A stretch of DNA of 64,000 bases, from assembly GCF_900110485.1 (NCBI RefSeq), contig NZ_FODY01000023.1, positions 1 to 64,000 of the forward strand, given 5' to 3'. Positions 14,710-23,998 of the stretch are shown piece by piece. Position numbers and translations under genes: made by a program. The notes beneath the pieces are model-generated. The model did no database searches, was not told where the DNA came from, and saw only the letters and a program-made list of their open reading frames with translations. Positions within the stretch are counted from its first letter, which is position 1; each line of letters begins with the position of its first letter. This stretch comes from Propionispora vibrioides. GTDB lineage: Bacteria > Bacillota > Negativicutes > Propionisporales > Propionisporaceae.

Positions 14710-17187
14710 ATGTCTCTTGCTGTATTATCCCCGCAGGAACAGCGAATCCAGAGTGAAATAGCGGGAAAACCGCTGCCGTACCGCCGTGGCAGAACCCGTG
14801 ATATTTTAAATACCTTCCAGGATGTTCGCCCGCAGGTGGATGTGGAACGGGCCAAGTATTTTACCGAATCCTTCCGCCAAACTGAAGGCCAGCCGCTTAT
14901 TTTACGCTGGTCCAAAGCCTTATATCACATTGCGGAGCACATCACCGTTTACATTGACGACCACCAGCTTCTGGTCGGCCGCGGCGGCTCCCAGGGCCGT
15001 TACGGCATCCTGTATCCCGAGCTGGACGGTGATTTCCTCGGTCTGGCTATCGAACAAATGCCGACCCGGCAGGAATCACCCTTCACGGTATCACCGGCCG
15101 ACGCCCGGATTGTCATTGAAGAAATCGCCCCGTACTGGCAGGGAAAAACCTTTCATGAGAATCTGGCCAAAGCCCTGCCGGCAGAAACTCTGAAATATAC
15201 TTATGATCCCCAGGACCCGTTAAAATCCCGCTTTATTGTCAACGAAACAGCCTCGTTCCGTTCCTCCATCCAATGGGTGCACGACTATGAAAAAGTGCTG
15301 AAACGCGGCTTTGCCGGCCTCAAGGCGGAAGCAGCAGAAAAATTGGCCGGCCTTGACCCCTTAAGTCCGACCGATACGATGGAAAAAGCCCCCTTTCTGG
15401 AGGCTGTCATTATTGTCTGCGATGCCATTGTCCTCTGGGCCAGACGGCATGCCGACCTGGCTGAAGACCTGGCCGCCCGGGAAACCGACCGTCAGCGCCG
15501 GCAGGAACTGCTGCAAATCGCCGCCACCTGCCGCCATGTCCCGGAACAGCCGGCCCGTAATTTCCGGGAAGCCATGCAGGCCCAGTGGTTCACCCAGATG
15601 TTTTCCCGGCTGGAGCAAAAAACCGGCACCATTATTTCCAATGGCCGCATGGACCAATATCTCTATCCTTATTACCAACAGGACATCGCCGACGGAACTT
15701 TGACCGATGAAACTGTGCTTGAGTGGCTGGAATGCATGTGGCTGTCCATGGCCCAGTTCATTGATTTATATATTTCTCCCACCGGTGGCGCTTTCAATGA
15801 AGGCTATGCCCACTGGGAAGCAGTGACTATCGGCGGTCAGACACCGGATGGCCGCGACGCCACCAATGAGCTGACCTATCTGTTTCTCCAGTCCAAACGG
15901 GAATTTCCACTGCATTATCCCGACCTGGCCGCCCGGATTCACGGACGGGTTCCCGCCCGCTACCTGTATGAAGTGGCGGAAACCATCAAGGACGGCTCGG
16001 GCTTTCCCAAACTGATCAATGACGAGGAAGTGGTTCCTCTGCTGCTGGCCAAGGGGGCCGGCTTCAATGAAGCCTTTGATTACGCCGTATCGGGCTGCGC
16101 CGAGTGCCGCATGCCCAACCGAGATACCTACACCAGCCCCTGCGCCTACATCAACTTCCCGGCCGCCGTGGAAATGACGCTGTATAACGGCAAAATGAAG
16201 CTATACGGCGATGAAATCATCGGCCTGGCGACAGGCGATCCCCGTCTCTTTACCACCTGGGAAGAATTTTGGCAGGCCTATCTGGCACAGCATATCAACT
16301 TCTTAAAACACGCCTTTATCCAGCAGCATGTCATCATCGGCCTGCGGGTCCGGCATTTTGCCTGGCCGCTGGGTTCGGCCCTGCACGACCTCTGTCTGAA
16401 AGAATGCAAGGATATTCATGAACCGGTCATTCCCGGCGGCATTGATCTGGGCTACTTTGAATTTATGGGCTACGGCACCGTGGTCGATTCGCTGGCAGCC
16501 ATCAAAAAGCTGGTCTACGAGGACAAAAAGATAACTATGGCCGAACTCATTGACGGGCTGGAACATAACTTCGAAGGTCGGGAAATCCTTCGGCAACGGT
16601 TGCTGAACGCGCCGAAATACGGCAACGACGATGCCTATGCCGACGCTATCGCCAAAGAACTGGACCGCCAGTGCGTGATGTTTACCCAGCGTTACTCCCA
16701 AGAGCTTGGCGTACACCTTGATCTGCGGCTGGTTCCCTTTACCTCTCATGTACCCTTCGGCAAGGTGGTAAGTGCAACCCCCAACGGCCGCCGTGCCTAC
16801 ACACCGCTTTCCGATGGTTCCTCGGCCTCCCAGGGCGCCGATATCAATGGTCCCACGGCGGTGCTGCTGTCCAATTACAGCTCAAAAAATATGGATTTTC
16901 GCGAACGGGCTGCCCGTCTCTTAAATGTAAAGCTCAGCCCCTCCTGTGTAGCCGGTGAGGAAGGCACGGAAAAACTGGTTTCCTTTATCCGTACCTGGTG
17001 CGACCTTAAGCTCTGGCATCTCCAATTTAACGTAATTAACCGCGAAACATTGTTGGCCGCCAAGGCCGAACCGGAGAAGTACCGCAACCTGATTGTCCGG
17101 ATTGCCGGCTACAGCGCTTATTTCACCGACCTGTCCGCCGATCTGCAGGACGATCTGATCGCCCGGACAGAACACGCGGCAGTATAA
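14710..17187 (+). CDS. islA: Glycyl radical enzyme, probable isethionate sulfite-lyase
   Basis: 825 aa, pyruvate formate-lyase superfamily. Glycyl loop [10 protein letters not shown] puts the radical on Gly800; the catalytic pair is Cys463 and Glu465 in SGCAECR. Arg184 and Gln188 (FRSSIQW), Trp369 (YAHWE), Arg673 and Phe677 (DLRLVPF) each sit exactly five positions before residues I recall for Bilophila IslA (R189, Q193, W374, C468, E470, R678, F682, G805). This constant offset supports cleavage of isethionate to acetaldehyde and sulfite. A close relative such as dihydroxypropanesulfonate lyase cannot be excluded without alignment. AAAGGATG precedes ATG. Followed after 24 bases by its activase. 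No sulfite reductase is in the window. Confidence 0.8.
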   Translation: MSLAVLSPQEQRIQSEIAGKPLPYRRGRTRDILNTFQDVRPQVDVERAKYFTESFRQTEGQPLILRWSKALYHIAEHITVYIDDHQLLVGRGGSQGRYGILYPELDGDFLGLAIEQMPTRQESPFTVSPADARIVIEEIAPYWQGKTFHENLAKALPAETLKYTYDPQDPLKSRFIVNETASFRSSIQWVHDYEKVLKRGFAGLKAEAAEKLAGLDPLSPTDTMEKAPFLEAVIIVCDAIVLWARRHADLAEDLAARETDRQRRQELLQIAATCRHVPEQPARNFREAMQAQWFTQMFSRLEQKTGTIISNGRMDQYLYPYYQQDIADGTLTDETVLEWLECMWLSMAQFIDLYISPTGGAFNEGYAHWEAVTIGGQTPDGRDATNELTYLFLQSKREFPLHYPDLAARIHGRVPARYLYEVAETIKDGSGFPKLINDEEVVPLLLAKGAGFNEAFDYAVSGCAECRMPNRDTYTSPCAYINFPAAVEMTLYNGKMKLYGDEIIGLATGDPRLFTTWEEFWQAYLAQHINFLKHAFIQQHVIIGLRVRHFAWPLGSALHDLCLKECKDIHEPVIPGGIDLGYFEFMGYGTVVDSLAAIKKLVYEDKKITMAELIDGLEHNFEGREILRQRLLNAPKYGNDDAYADAIAKELDRQCVMFTQRYSQELGVHLDLRLVPFTSHVPFGKVVSATPNGRRAYTPLSDGSSASQGADINGPTAVLLSNYSSKNMDFRERAARLLNVKLSPSCVAGEEGTEKLVSFIRTWCDLKLWHLQFNVINRETLLAAKAEPEKYRNLIVRIAGYSAYFTDLSADLQDDLIARTEHAAV

Positions 17188-17211
17188 GAATTTAATCATT
17201 GAGGGGTCAAC

Positions 17212-18147
17212 ATGTCTGATGCTAATCTAGCCGGCCAAAACGGCATTGTTTTTAATATCCAACGCTATTCCGTGCATGACGGCGCCGGCATTCGCACCGT
17301 GGTCTTCCTCAAAGGCTGCCCGCTTCGCTGCCGTTGGTGCAGCAATCCGGAGTCCCAGGAACGGGCACCGGAGCTAGCCTATAATAAAAAGAAATGCCTT
17401 GGCCGAACACTGTGCGGCAGTTGCCAGGCTGTCTGCCCGCACGGAGCGCTGACGGACGGCGAGAACGACAAAATCGCCTGTCGGCGCGCTCACTGCCAGC
17501 GCTGCTTTTCCTGCGTGGCCGACTGTCCATCAACCGCCCTCCATATTCTGGGCAAAACCATGACGGTAGCCGAAGTCATGAAAGTAGTGGCAACAGACAG
17601 CGCCTTTTATTTCCGTTCCGGCGGTGGCCTGACCATCAGCGGCGGCGAACCGCTCATGCAGTCCGGTTTCGTAACGGCCTTGCTGCGGGAGGCCAAACGG
17701 CACCGCATTGACGTTACCATAGAAACCTGCGGTTATGCCGACTGGGCTGCCCTGGCGGAGGTCGCCGGTCAGCTTAACCGGATTATCTTCGACATAAAAT
17801 CGCTGGATGCAGCAAAGCACCGATTTTATACCGGTGCCTCCAATGCCTTGATTTTAGATAACTTTATGAAATTGAGGGAAACGTTTCCCGGACTGGATAT
17901 TCTGATCCGCACCCCGGTCATTCCCGGCTTTAACGATTCGCCGGATGAGATTCACGCCATTCGGGATTTCATCGGCCGCTTCGCCCGTGTCCGTTATGAA
18001 CTGCTGCCCTATCACCGCCTGGGACAACCAAAATATACTTTTCTGGGTCGGGATTACCCGCTGGGCGACCGGCTGCTGCCGGAGGGAAAAATGGCGGAAC
18101 TATCTGCCGTGCTGCAGCCGCCACAGTTTACAACCACAACCGGATAA
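17212..18147 (+). CDS. islB: Glycyl radical enzyme activating protein (radical SAM)
   Basis: 311 aa. GCPLRCRWC gives the CX3CX2C radical-SAM cluster (Cys36, 40, 43). Two ferredoxin-like cysteine sets follow at about 62-75 (KCLGRTLCGSCQAVCPHGAL) and 90-105, as usual in activases of non-PFL glycyl radical enzymes. The SAM-binding GGE is in TISGGEPLMQ (about residue 145). It generates 5'-deoxyadenosyl radical to install the glycyl radical on the 14710-17187 product. GAGGGGTC precedes ATG. Last gene of the operon; a hairpin follows at 18171. Confidence 0.92.
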   Translation: MSDANLAGQNGIVFNIQRYSVHDGAGIRTVVFLKGCPLRCRWCSNPESQERAPELAYNKKKCLGRTLCGSCQAVCPHGALTDGENDKIACRRAHCQRCFSCVADCPSTALHILGKTMTVAEVMKVVATDSAFYFRSGGGLTISGGEPLMQSGFVTALLREAKRHRIDVTIETCGYADWAALAEVAGQLNRIIFDIKSLDAAKHRFYTGASNALILDNFMKLRETFPGLDILIRTPVIPGFNDSPDEIHAIRDFIGRFARVRYELLPYHRLGQPKYTFLGRDYPLGDRLLPEGKMAELSAVLQPPQFTTTTG

Positions 18148-18167
18148 TAAGTTAAATTTACCGCCAA

Positions 18168-18200
18168 AGGGGAAGCTGCCGCTTCCTCTTTATTTTTACC
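18168..18200 (+). terminator. Probable terminator of the isethionate-type operon
   Basis: GGGGAAGC-TGCC-GCTTCCTC (about 18171-18190, one G-T pair) followed by TTTATTTTT, 25 bases after the activase stop. Confidence 0.65.
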
Positions 18201-18255
18201 CGGAGCATTTTTCCAGCTATTTCTTATACTTATAAAGACAAAAGCGTCAGTCCAG

Positions 18256-19383
18256 CTACTCTTCTGTCAGGCGGTCCATACGGAAGTATTGCACCAGCTT
18301 CATGAATGGGGGCAAGTGCAGCGGATCTTCGGCCATGCCGAACAAATGACTGGCACAGTGACAGTCGGAACAGCCAAAACCATCAACCTGCCAGTCGGCG
18401 ATGTCACTGATCCCCCTGGCCAACTCGTGCTCCAGATTTTCCGAACTGCGGATAGGTATGGCTGCATGAAACTCGCTATGCTCCCGCAGATAGTCAATGT
18501 GCCAGTGATATTTCTTACGTTTTCGCTGATGCCGCGCCAGCCGTTTGGCCAAATTGGCCTTGGCCGAACCGACGTAAATATAATATCCCTGTTTAAAACG
18601 CAGCAACCCCTTGCTGCCGATCAGAATATCCCGGTCCGCCAACAGACGGATAACAAACAGATAGCAGCCGCTGTCACGGACTTCCCGTTCCAGCACGTCC
18701 CAGGGAATGGTAAGGGATCGCACCTGCCCGGGCAGGGAAAAATCCTTCTGCCAATTGATCGCTACCGCCATAAACATCACCTTATGGTGCAAACTCAAAA
18801 AAGTCCTGGCAAATTCCAGATCCGTATGATAATCCGGCAGGAAATATGCCGCCCGGTCCCATTGTACAAGAAAGAGCACTCCTACCCGGTAGCCCTCGTC
18901 GGCCAGGCGGGCCAGCTCCAGCATATGCCGGCGGCCCCGTTCTGTAACTGCGTCGGGAAACATGGCCAGGCTTCTACCAAATAAGGTACATGATTTAACC
19001 TCCAGAATAAACTGCTCTTCCCCCTTCCCCAGCAGCAAATCGAAACGGCTGTGCCCAAAGGGGACTTCCCGCCGCAATACCCGCCACCCGGCAAGCTGAG
19101 GAATACACTGGCGGTCAATTAATGTTTCGGCGACCAGGTTGCTGTAGTGAGTATCCAGCATAACCGGCACTCCTTCCCGCTCAATGCCGATGACTTTAAA
19201 CCCGGTCTTTTTAGCTTTTCCCGCCGACGGTACAAGATACAAGAGCGTACCGGGAAATAAAAGCTCCCACATTCTGCCGGGATTAGGCAAATGGGCAAGC
19301 TGAGACGCACCGTCAAACTCACACAACACAACAAACCGGTTTATTCTGCTCTGAAACCGGGCCTCAATAATCTCAGGATACAA
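18256..19383 (-). CDS. sfsA: SfsA nuclease fused to a GIY-YIG (DUF123) domain
   Basis: About 375 aa, against ~235 for ordinary SfsA. Residues 1-225 are SfsA: YPEIIEARFQSRINRFVV, HLPNPGRMWELL, and the nuclease-like SRFDLLL..FILEVKSCTL segment with V-T-E-R-G-R-R-H. From about 238 a DUF123 GIY-YIG domain follows (GCYLFVIRL, GYYIYVGSA as the GIY-YIG element, RLARH, WHIDYL). TTG 19383 is chosen because GGGAGGAAGAGCC precedes it and the protein then begins as SfsA homologues do; the longer GTG start has no ribosome site. SfsA is a DNA/RNA-binding nuclease; the fusion suggests a two-headed nuclease in repair or RNA turnover (inference). Convergent with the isethionate-type operon. Confidence 0.9.
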   Translation of the reverse strand: MYPEIIEARFQSRINRFVVLCEFDGASQLAHLPNPGRMWELLFPGTLLYLVPSAGKAKKTGFKVIGIEREGVPVMLDTHYSNLVAETLIDRQCIPQLAGWRVLRREVPFGHSRFDLLLGKGEEQFILEVKSCTLFGRSLAMFPDAVTERGRRHMLELARLADEGYRVGVLFLVQWDRAAYFLPDYHTDLEFARTFLSLHHKVMFMAVAINWQKDFSLPGQVRSLTIPWDVLEREVRDSGCYLFVIRLLADRDILIGSKGLLRFKQGYYIYVGSAKANLAKRLARHQRKRKKYHWHIDYLREHSEFHAAIPIRSSENLEHELARGISDIADWQVDGFGCSDCHCASHLFGMAEDPLHLPPFMKLVQYFRMDRLTEE

Positions 19384-19462
19384 GGCTCTTCCTCCCTCGA
19401 AAACCACTCTACTTATAAATCCGGTTGCTATCCTTCAAAAATATGTATCGTCTCTGCCGGCT

Positions 19463-20059
19463 CTATGCCGGAACACCGTTTTTAAACACGACCAATTCCC
19501 CCTTGCCTACCGGCACCAGAACAGTTTGATATTGGGGATTGGCTTCAATCATCGCCTGAAACTGACTAAGCTCCTGCCGGTGCGATACGGCATTATCAAC
19601 AACCAATAAGCCGCCCGGTTTAAGTATCCGGCTGATATCCTCCCACAGAGAGCAGTATTCACTTCGCTTGGCATCCAGAAAGATAAACTGGCTGACGGCT
19701 GAATCCGTCGCCGCCAGATAGGCGGCGGCATCCATCGTATGAATGGTCACATAAGCCGCCAGACCAGCCTGGGCAATATTTCTCCTGGCCATTTCGACTT
19801 TAGCCGCCAGTAATTCAACGGTTGTTACATGACCGCCTGTCACTTGGGCCGCTTCGGCCAGCCATATAGTTGAATAACCGTTAGAGGTCCCGATTTCCAA
19901 TATTGCTTTTGCCTGGGTGGACTGAACTAAAATGGCAAGAAACCGCCCCGTATCTTCCGTGATATTTAACATTTTGGCCTGCCGGTCTGTCTGGGCGGCA
20001 TCATTCACCACCCCTTGCCGTTCCAATTCTTTAAGAAATTCGTATACCCGGGGGTTCAC
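19463..20059 (-). CDS. Class I SAM-dependent O-methyltransferase
   Basis: 198 aa, O-methyltransferase family 3 (catechol/caffeoyl-CoA type). Motif I AILEIGTSNGYSTIWLA (about 52-68) binds SAM; HVTTVELLAAKVEMA gives the acidic residue for the ribose; QFIFLDAKRSEY and GGLLVVDNAVSH carry the metal/catalytic Asp and Asn. Substrate unknown. GTG start with AAGGAGG upstream. Ends ~80 bases before the SfsA fusion start on the same strand; upstream lies a family A repeat and the ABC exporter operon. Confidence 0.85.
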   Translation of the reverse strand: MNPRVYEFLKELERQGVVNDAAQTDRQAKMLNITEDTGRFLAILVQSTQAKAILEIGTSNGYSTIWLAEAAQVTGGHVTTVELLAAKVEMARRNIAQAGLAAYVTIHTMDAAAYLAATDSAVSQFIFLDAKRSEYCSLWEDISRILKPGGLLVVDNAVSHRQELSQFQAMIEANPQYQTVLVPVGKGELVVFKNGVPA

Positions 20060-20101
20060 GCTGGTTCCTCCTTTGGCGGCGCTTGGTCCGCTCTTTATAC
20101 C

Positions 20102-20263
20102 AGCGCCTCATCCGGCGAAAATCTGTAGTGGCTCATCGGCCTTTTTGCCGTCAGTTTTCGTTGTCGTCGGCTTACATATGACCGATATGCGCGCCTCCTC
20201 CGTCTTGCCTGACGGCAAAAATGCTCAATGCCATACTACGTTTTTCCACCGGATGAAGCACTA
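20102..20263 (-). repeat. Family A repeat element, copy 2
   Basis: The ends GCGCCTCATCCGG (from 20104) and CCGGATGAAGCAC-TA (to 20263) are inverted repeats; the 26657 copy is closely similar. On the minus strand the core is GCATAT-CGGTC-ATATGT then AAGCCGACGACAACG. The right end begins at the TA of the ABC gene's TAG stop codon (20261-20263), so the G of TAG is the first base of the element. Confidence 0.75.
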
Positions 20264-22105
20264 GAGACTTTTAAACTGATTATTGAACATGCGGTAATAG
20301 CTTCCTTGGCTGGCTAACAAAGCTTCATGCCGGCCTGCTTCCACAACTTCCCCGTGATCAATAACCAGAATCATATCGGCCTCACGGATGGTATTCAGTC
20401 TATGCGCAATAATAAAGGTCGTCCGGTCTTTTCTAATATCAAACAACGCATCCTGTATTTGCAATTCCGTACGGGAATCAATGCTGCTTGTCGCCTCATC
20501 AAGGATCAGTATGGACGGCCCCACCAGTATGGCCCGGGCAATGGCCAGCAATTGTTTTTGCCCCTGACTTATATTCTCGCCATTTTCCGTCAGCAGCGCA
20601 TCATATTGACCGGGAAGCCGTCTGATAAACGAGTCGGCATGAGCTCTGACGGCAGCGGCCTTCACCTGCTCATCTGTCGCGTCCGGCTTCCCATATTTGA
20701 TATTGTCCCTGACCGTTCCCGTAAACAAATACGTATCCTGCAAAACAATGCCGAAACACCGGCGCAAACTGTCCCTTGTATACTCCCGTAGATCGGAGCC
20801 ATCCAATAGAATTCGCCCGCCGGTAACATCATAAAACCGGGTAAGCAGATTAATAACCGTCGTTTTGCCGGCGCCCGTGGGCCCGACAAAAGCCACCGTG
20901 CTGCCCGGTTCGGCAGTAAAATTCACATTTTTTAAGATAGGCGCCCCGGGTCGATAAGCAAAACTGACATTATCAAATTGTACATGGCCCGCCGGATTTT
21001 CCAGTCTTTTCGCTCCCGGCCGGTCGACAGGCTCTTCCTGTTCATCGAGAATTTCAAACACTCGCTCGGCACCGGCAACACCGGATTGGAGAGTATTGAA
21101 GATATTGGCCAGATCATTTAAAGGTCTGACAAATTGCCGCGAATAACCAAGAAAACTGGCAATGACGCCAACGGTAACAACATCCCGGATGGCAAGAATA
21201 CCGCCGACAATGGCAATCACGGTAAACCCGATATTATTGATTACATTCATAATCGGCATGAGAAAACCGGACCAAATCTGTGCCTTAACACCCACCGTAC
21301 ATAGCGCCTGATTTACCTGCCTGAATTCGGCAATCACTTTGGCTTCATGGTTAAAGGCTTTGATCACCGGAATGCCCGAAATAGACTCTTCTGCTTTGGC
21401 ATTCAAATGCCCCAGTTGAGTCTGCTGCTCCTTAAACAACTTACCGGTTTTCCGGGAAATTGTCTTTGTCAGCAACAGGACCAATGGCACCGTAACCAGA
21501 CTGGCCAAGGTGAGCAGCGGGCTCAAAACAAGCATCATAAGCAAAGAACCTGACAGAACAATGACTCCCGAGATGAATTGAACCAGCGACTGAGATATGG
21601 CACTGCTTACATTGTCCAGGTCATTGGACAACCGGCTCATCAGTTCACCATGGGTATGGCCGTCAAAAAAGGCAATAGGCAACTGCTGCAGCTTACCAAA
21701 CAGCGTCGTGCGCAATCCTCCCACCGCGCGCTGCGCCACTCCGGCCATTAACCAGCTCTGACCAAATGAAAGCACCCCATCCGTTACATAGGTCAGCAGT
21801 AATACACACAGCAGCAACCCCAGCCGGTCAAAATCGATCTGCCCACCGGCAGCAGAAATAGTATCCACAGCCAGACCAATGAGATACGGACCGGCCAGCA
21901 TCAGCGCTGCATCGATTAAAATAAAAATGACGAGCACAAGCAATTGGCCTTGTTCCTGCTTAAGATAAAGCCATAATCGCTGCAGCGTCCCCTTAAAGCT
22001 TTTGGGTTTCGGGACAGTACCGTTCACCCTTTTGCCCAGCCGGCCGAAAGCCGGCGGTTGGTAGCGGGATGTATCGGCCTTGTTCCGATCATTTTCTGAC
22101 GGCAT
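20261..22105 (-). CDS. ABC exporter half-transporter (heterodimer partner B)
   Basis: 614 aa: a cytosolic N-terminal stretch (1-50), six transmembrane segments (about 55-335) and an ATPase domain from ~365. Walker A is GPTGAGKTT, Walker B ILILDEATSSID with the catalytic Glu, and the H-loop is IIAHRLNTI. The signature is ISQGQKQ rather than LSGGQ. With the partner at 22089-23843, which has a complementary set of changes, this looks like a heterodimeric type IV exporter (BmrCD/TM287-288 type) for drugs or lipids. It overlaps the partner by 17 bases. The stop codon coincides with the end of a repeat element. Confidence 0.9.
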   Translation of the reverse strand: MPSENDRNKADTSRYQPPAFGRLGKRVNGTVPKPKSFKGTLQRLWLYLKQEQGQLLVLVIFILIDAALMLAGPYLIGLAVDTISAAGGQIDFDRLGLLLCVLLLTYVTDGVLSFGQSWLMAGVAQRAVGGLRTTLFGKLQQLPIAFFDGHTHGELMSRLSNDLDNVSSAISQSLVQFISGVIVLSGSLLMMLVLSPLLTLASLVTVPLVLLLTKTISRKTGKLFKEQQTQLGHLNAKAEESISGIPVIKAFNHEAKVIAEFRQVNQALCTVGVKAQIWSGFLMPIMNVINNIGFTVIAIVGGILAIRDVVTVGVIASFLGYSRQFVRPLNDLANIFNTLQSGVAGAERVFEILDEQEEPVDRPGAKRLENPAGHVQFDNVSFAYRPGAPILKNVNFTAEPGSTVAFVGPTGAGKTTVINLLTRFYDVTGGRILLDGSDLREYTRDSLRRCFGIVLQDTYLFTGTVRDNIKYGKPDATDEQVKAAAVRAHADSFIRRLPGQYDALLTENGENISQGQKQLLAIARAILVGPSILILDEATSSIDSRTELQIQDALFDIRKDRTTFIIAHRLNTIREADMILVIDHGEVVEAGRHEALLASQGSYYRMFNNQFKSL

Positions 22106-23843
22106 GCCGGTTCAGCCCCTTCCCCATCTGCGACTGGAATATTTCCTGGTATACCTGACAGGTTTGGAGCAATTCCCCGTGCGTGCCTGCCCCCACGATC
22201 TGCCCGTCATCCATGACCAGGATTTTGTCCGCCGCTATAACTGAGGTTATACGTTGCCCGACCAGGAAGCAAGCGGCCTGGCGGGCGTATTGTCTTATAG
22301 CCTGGTTTATTTTCCCTTCCGTCTCGCCGTCGACCGCACTGGTGCAATCGTCCAGGATTAGAATCTCCGGCTTTCTTACCAACGCCCGGGCCAACGACAC
22401 CCGCTGTTTTTGCCCGCCCGAAAGATTCACACCGCCCTGCCCCAGTTGAGTTTGATATCCTTCCGGCAAGCGGCTGATAAACTCATGGGCCTGGGCAAAC
22501 ACGGCCGCCGCTTCGATTTCGGCTACACTGGCTTCTTCCTTGCCCCACCTGATATTATCCATAATGGTACCTGTAAACAATACCGTCTGCTGCGGCACAA
22601 TCGCTATCTTTTCCCTTAGCTCCGCCGGATTGACCTGGCGGACATCGATCCCGTTAACCGCTACAAGACCGGCCGTAGCATCATAAAAGCGCGGGATCAG
22701 ATTCACCAAACTGGTTTTTCCCGCCCCGGTTGTACCAATAATACCGACTACCTCGCCCGGTCGGCAAACAAAGCTTATATTTTTGAGAACGGTGTCATCC
22801 GAAGCTTGGTCATAGGAAAAATAAACATGTTCAAAGCTAACCGTTCCCCGGACGACTTCCTCTGATTCACCGGAGCTGCCCTCCCTGATCCAGGCCATAC
22901 CCGGTTGCCGGACCAACACTTCTTCAATCCGCCGGGCTGAGGCCTCGGCCCGGACAAACATATTAAAAACCATAAAAATAATCATGAGGGAGAATAAAAT
23001 CTGCGTCATATAGTTGATAAACGCCACAATCTGCCCCACTTGCATTTGACCACTGTTAACTCCCTGAGAGCCCAGCCAAAGCACGGCCACAATGCCTATA
23101 TTTAAAGTCAGGGAAACGCCCGGGCTAAACAGGGCCATGGCTCGCATGGCCAAAATCGTGCTGCCTTGCAGGTTTTGATTCACCTTGGAAAACTTATCGG
23201 CTTCATAATCGAAGCGGTTAAAAGCTTTTACTACCCGGACACCTGACAGATACTCCCGCAAGACACCATTCATCTTGTCGATGGCCGCCTGTACCTTGAC
23301 AAACAGGGGGAAGCCCACTTTCATATTAAGCATGATCAGCAGCCCGACAAGCGGAACCACGGTTACTAAAACCAGTGACAGATGCATATTCAAATTCACG
23401 GCCATAATTATACCGCCGATGCACAGTATGGGAGCCTTGACAAAAATCCGCATCAGACCGTTAACAAAGTTCTGGACCTGTACAACATCATTGGTCAGCC
23501 GGGTCAGCAAAGAAGACCTGTCCAGTTGATTGATGGTAGAAAAAGACAGGCTATGAATCTTTTCATAAAGCTCCAGCCGCAAGTCGGCCCCCAGCCGCTG
23601 CGACACCCGGCTGGAAATGATATTGCGCACTGAAGCGAACACAGCGCCAAGAGCCGTAATGCCCAGCATAGCACTTCCCATGTGCAGGATATAGGTTAAG
23701 TTTTTTTCGGCTACGCCGACATCAATAATCCTGGACATAATGGTCGGCTGCAAAAGATCGCATACCGCCTCTAACGTCACAAAAGCAACAGCCACCAGAA
23801 ACTGCCTTCCATACTTTCTTCCATATGCATCTACCAATATCAC
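22089..23843 (-). CDS. ABC exporter half-transporter (heterodimer partner A)
   Basis: 584 aa with six transmembrane helices and an ATPase domain (from ~345). Walker A GTTGAGKTS and signature NLSGGQKQR are canonical. The Walker B reads ILILDDCTSAVD with Asp instead of the catalytic Glu, and the H-loop reads LVGQRITS with Gln in place of His. This is the non-catalytic site pattern of heterodimeric exporters, so it probably pairs with the following gene. GTG start with GAGGTAG upstream. First gene of the two-gene operon; divergent from the MFS gene at 23999. Confidence 0.9.
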   Translation of the reverse strand: MILVDAYGRKYGRQFLVAVAFVTLEAVCDLLQPTIMSRIIDVGVAEKNLTYILHMGSAMLGITALGAVFASVRNIISSRVSQRLGADLRLELYEKIHSLSFSTINQLDRSSLLTRLTNDVVQVQNFVNGLMRIFVKAPILCIGGIIMAVNLNMHLSLVLVTVVPLVGLLIMLNMKVGFPLFVKVQAAIDKMNGVLREYLSGVRVVKAFNRFDYEADKFSKVNQNLQGSTILAMRAMALFSPGVSLTLNIGIVAVLWLGSQGVNSGQMQVGQIVAFINYMTQILFSLMIIFMVFNMFVRAEASARRIEEVLVRQPGMAWIREGSSGESEEVVRGTVSFEHVYFSYDQASDDTVLKNISFVCRPGEVVGIIGTTGAGKTSLVNLIPRFYDATAGLVAVNGIDVRQVNPAELREKIAIVPQQTVLFTGTIMDNIRWGKEEASVAEIEAAAVFAQAHEFISRLPEGYQTQLGQGGVNLSGGQKQRVSLARALVRKPEILILDDCTSAVDGETEGKINQAIRQYARQAACFLVGQRITSVIAADKILVMDDGQIVGAGTHGELLQTCQVYQEIFQSQMGKGLNRHAVRK

Positions 23844-23998
23844 GTTTCTACCTCAATTCAAGCCGTTTTTGCAGCGTTTATTTCAGTCTGCTATACATAG
23901 CAATGGCTAACCTGGATTAAAAGGGTTTCTTTTCTTAAGAGACGAAGTACTTTTATATGACCGAAAGGTGATCATGCCGGACAAAAGGGAGTGCACTG

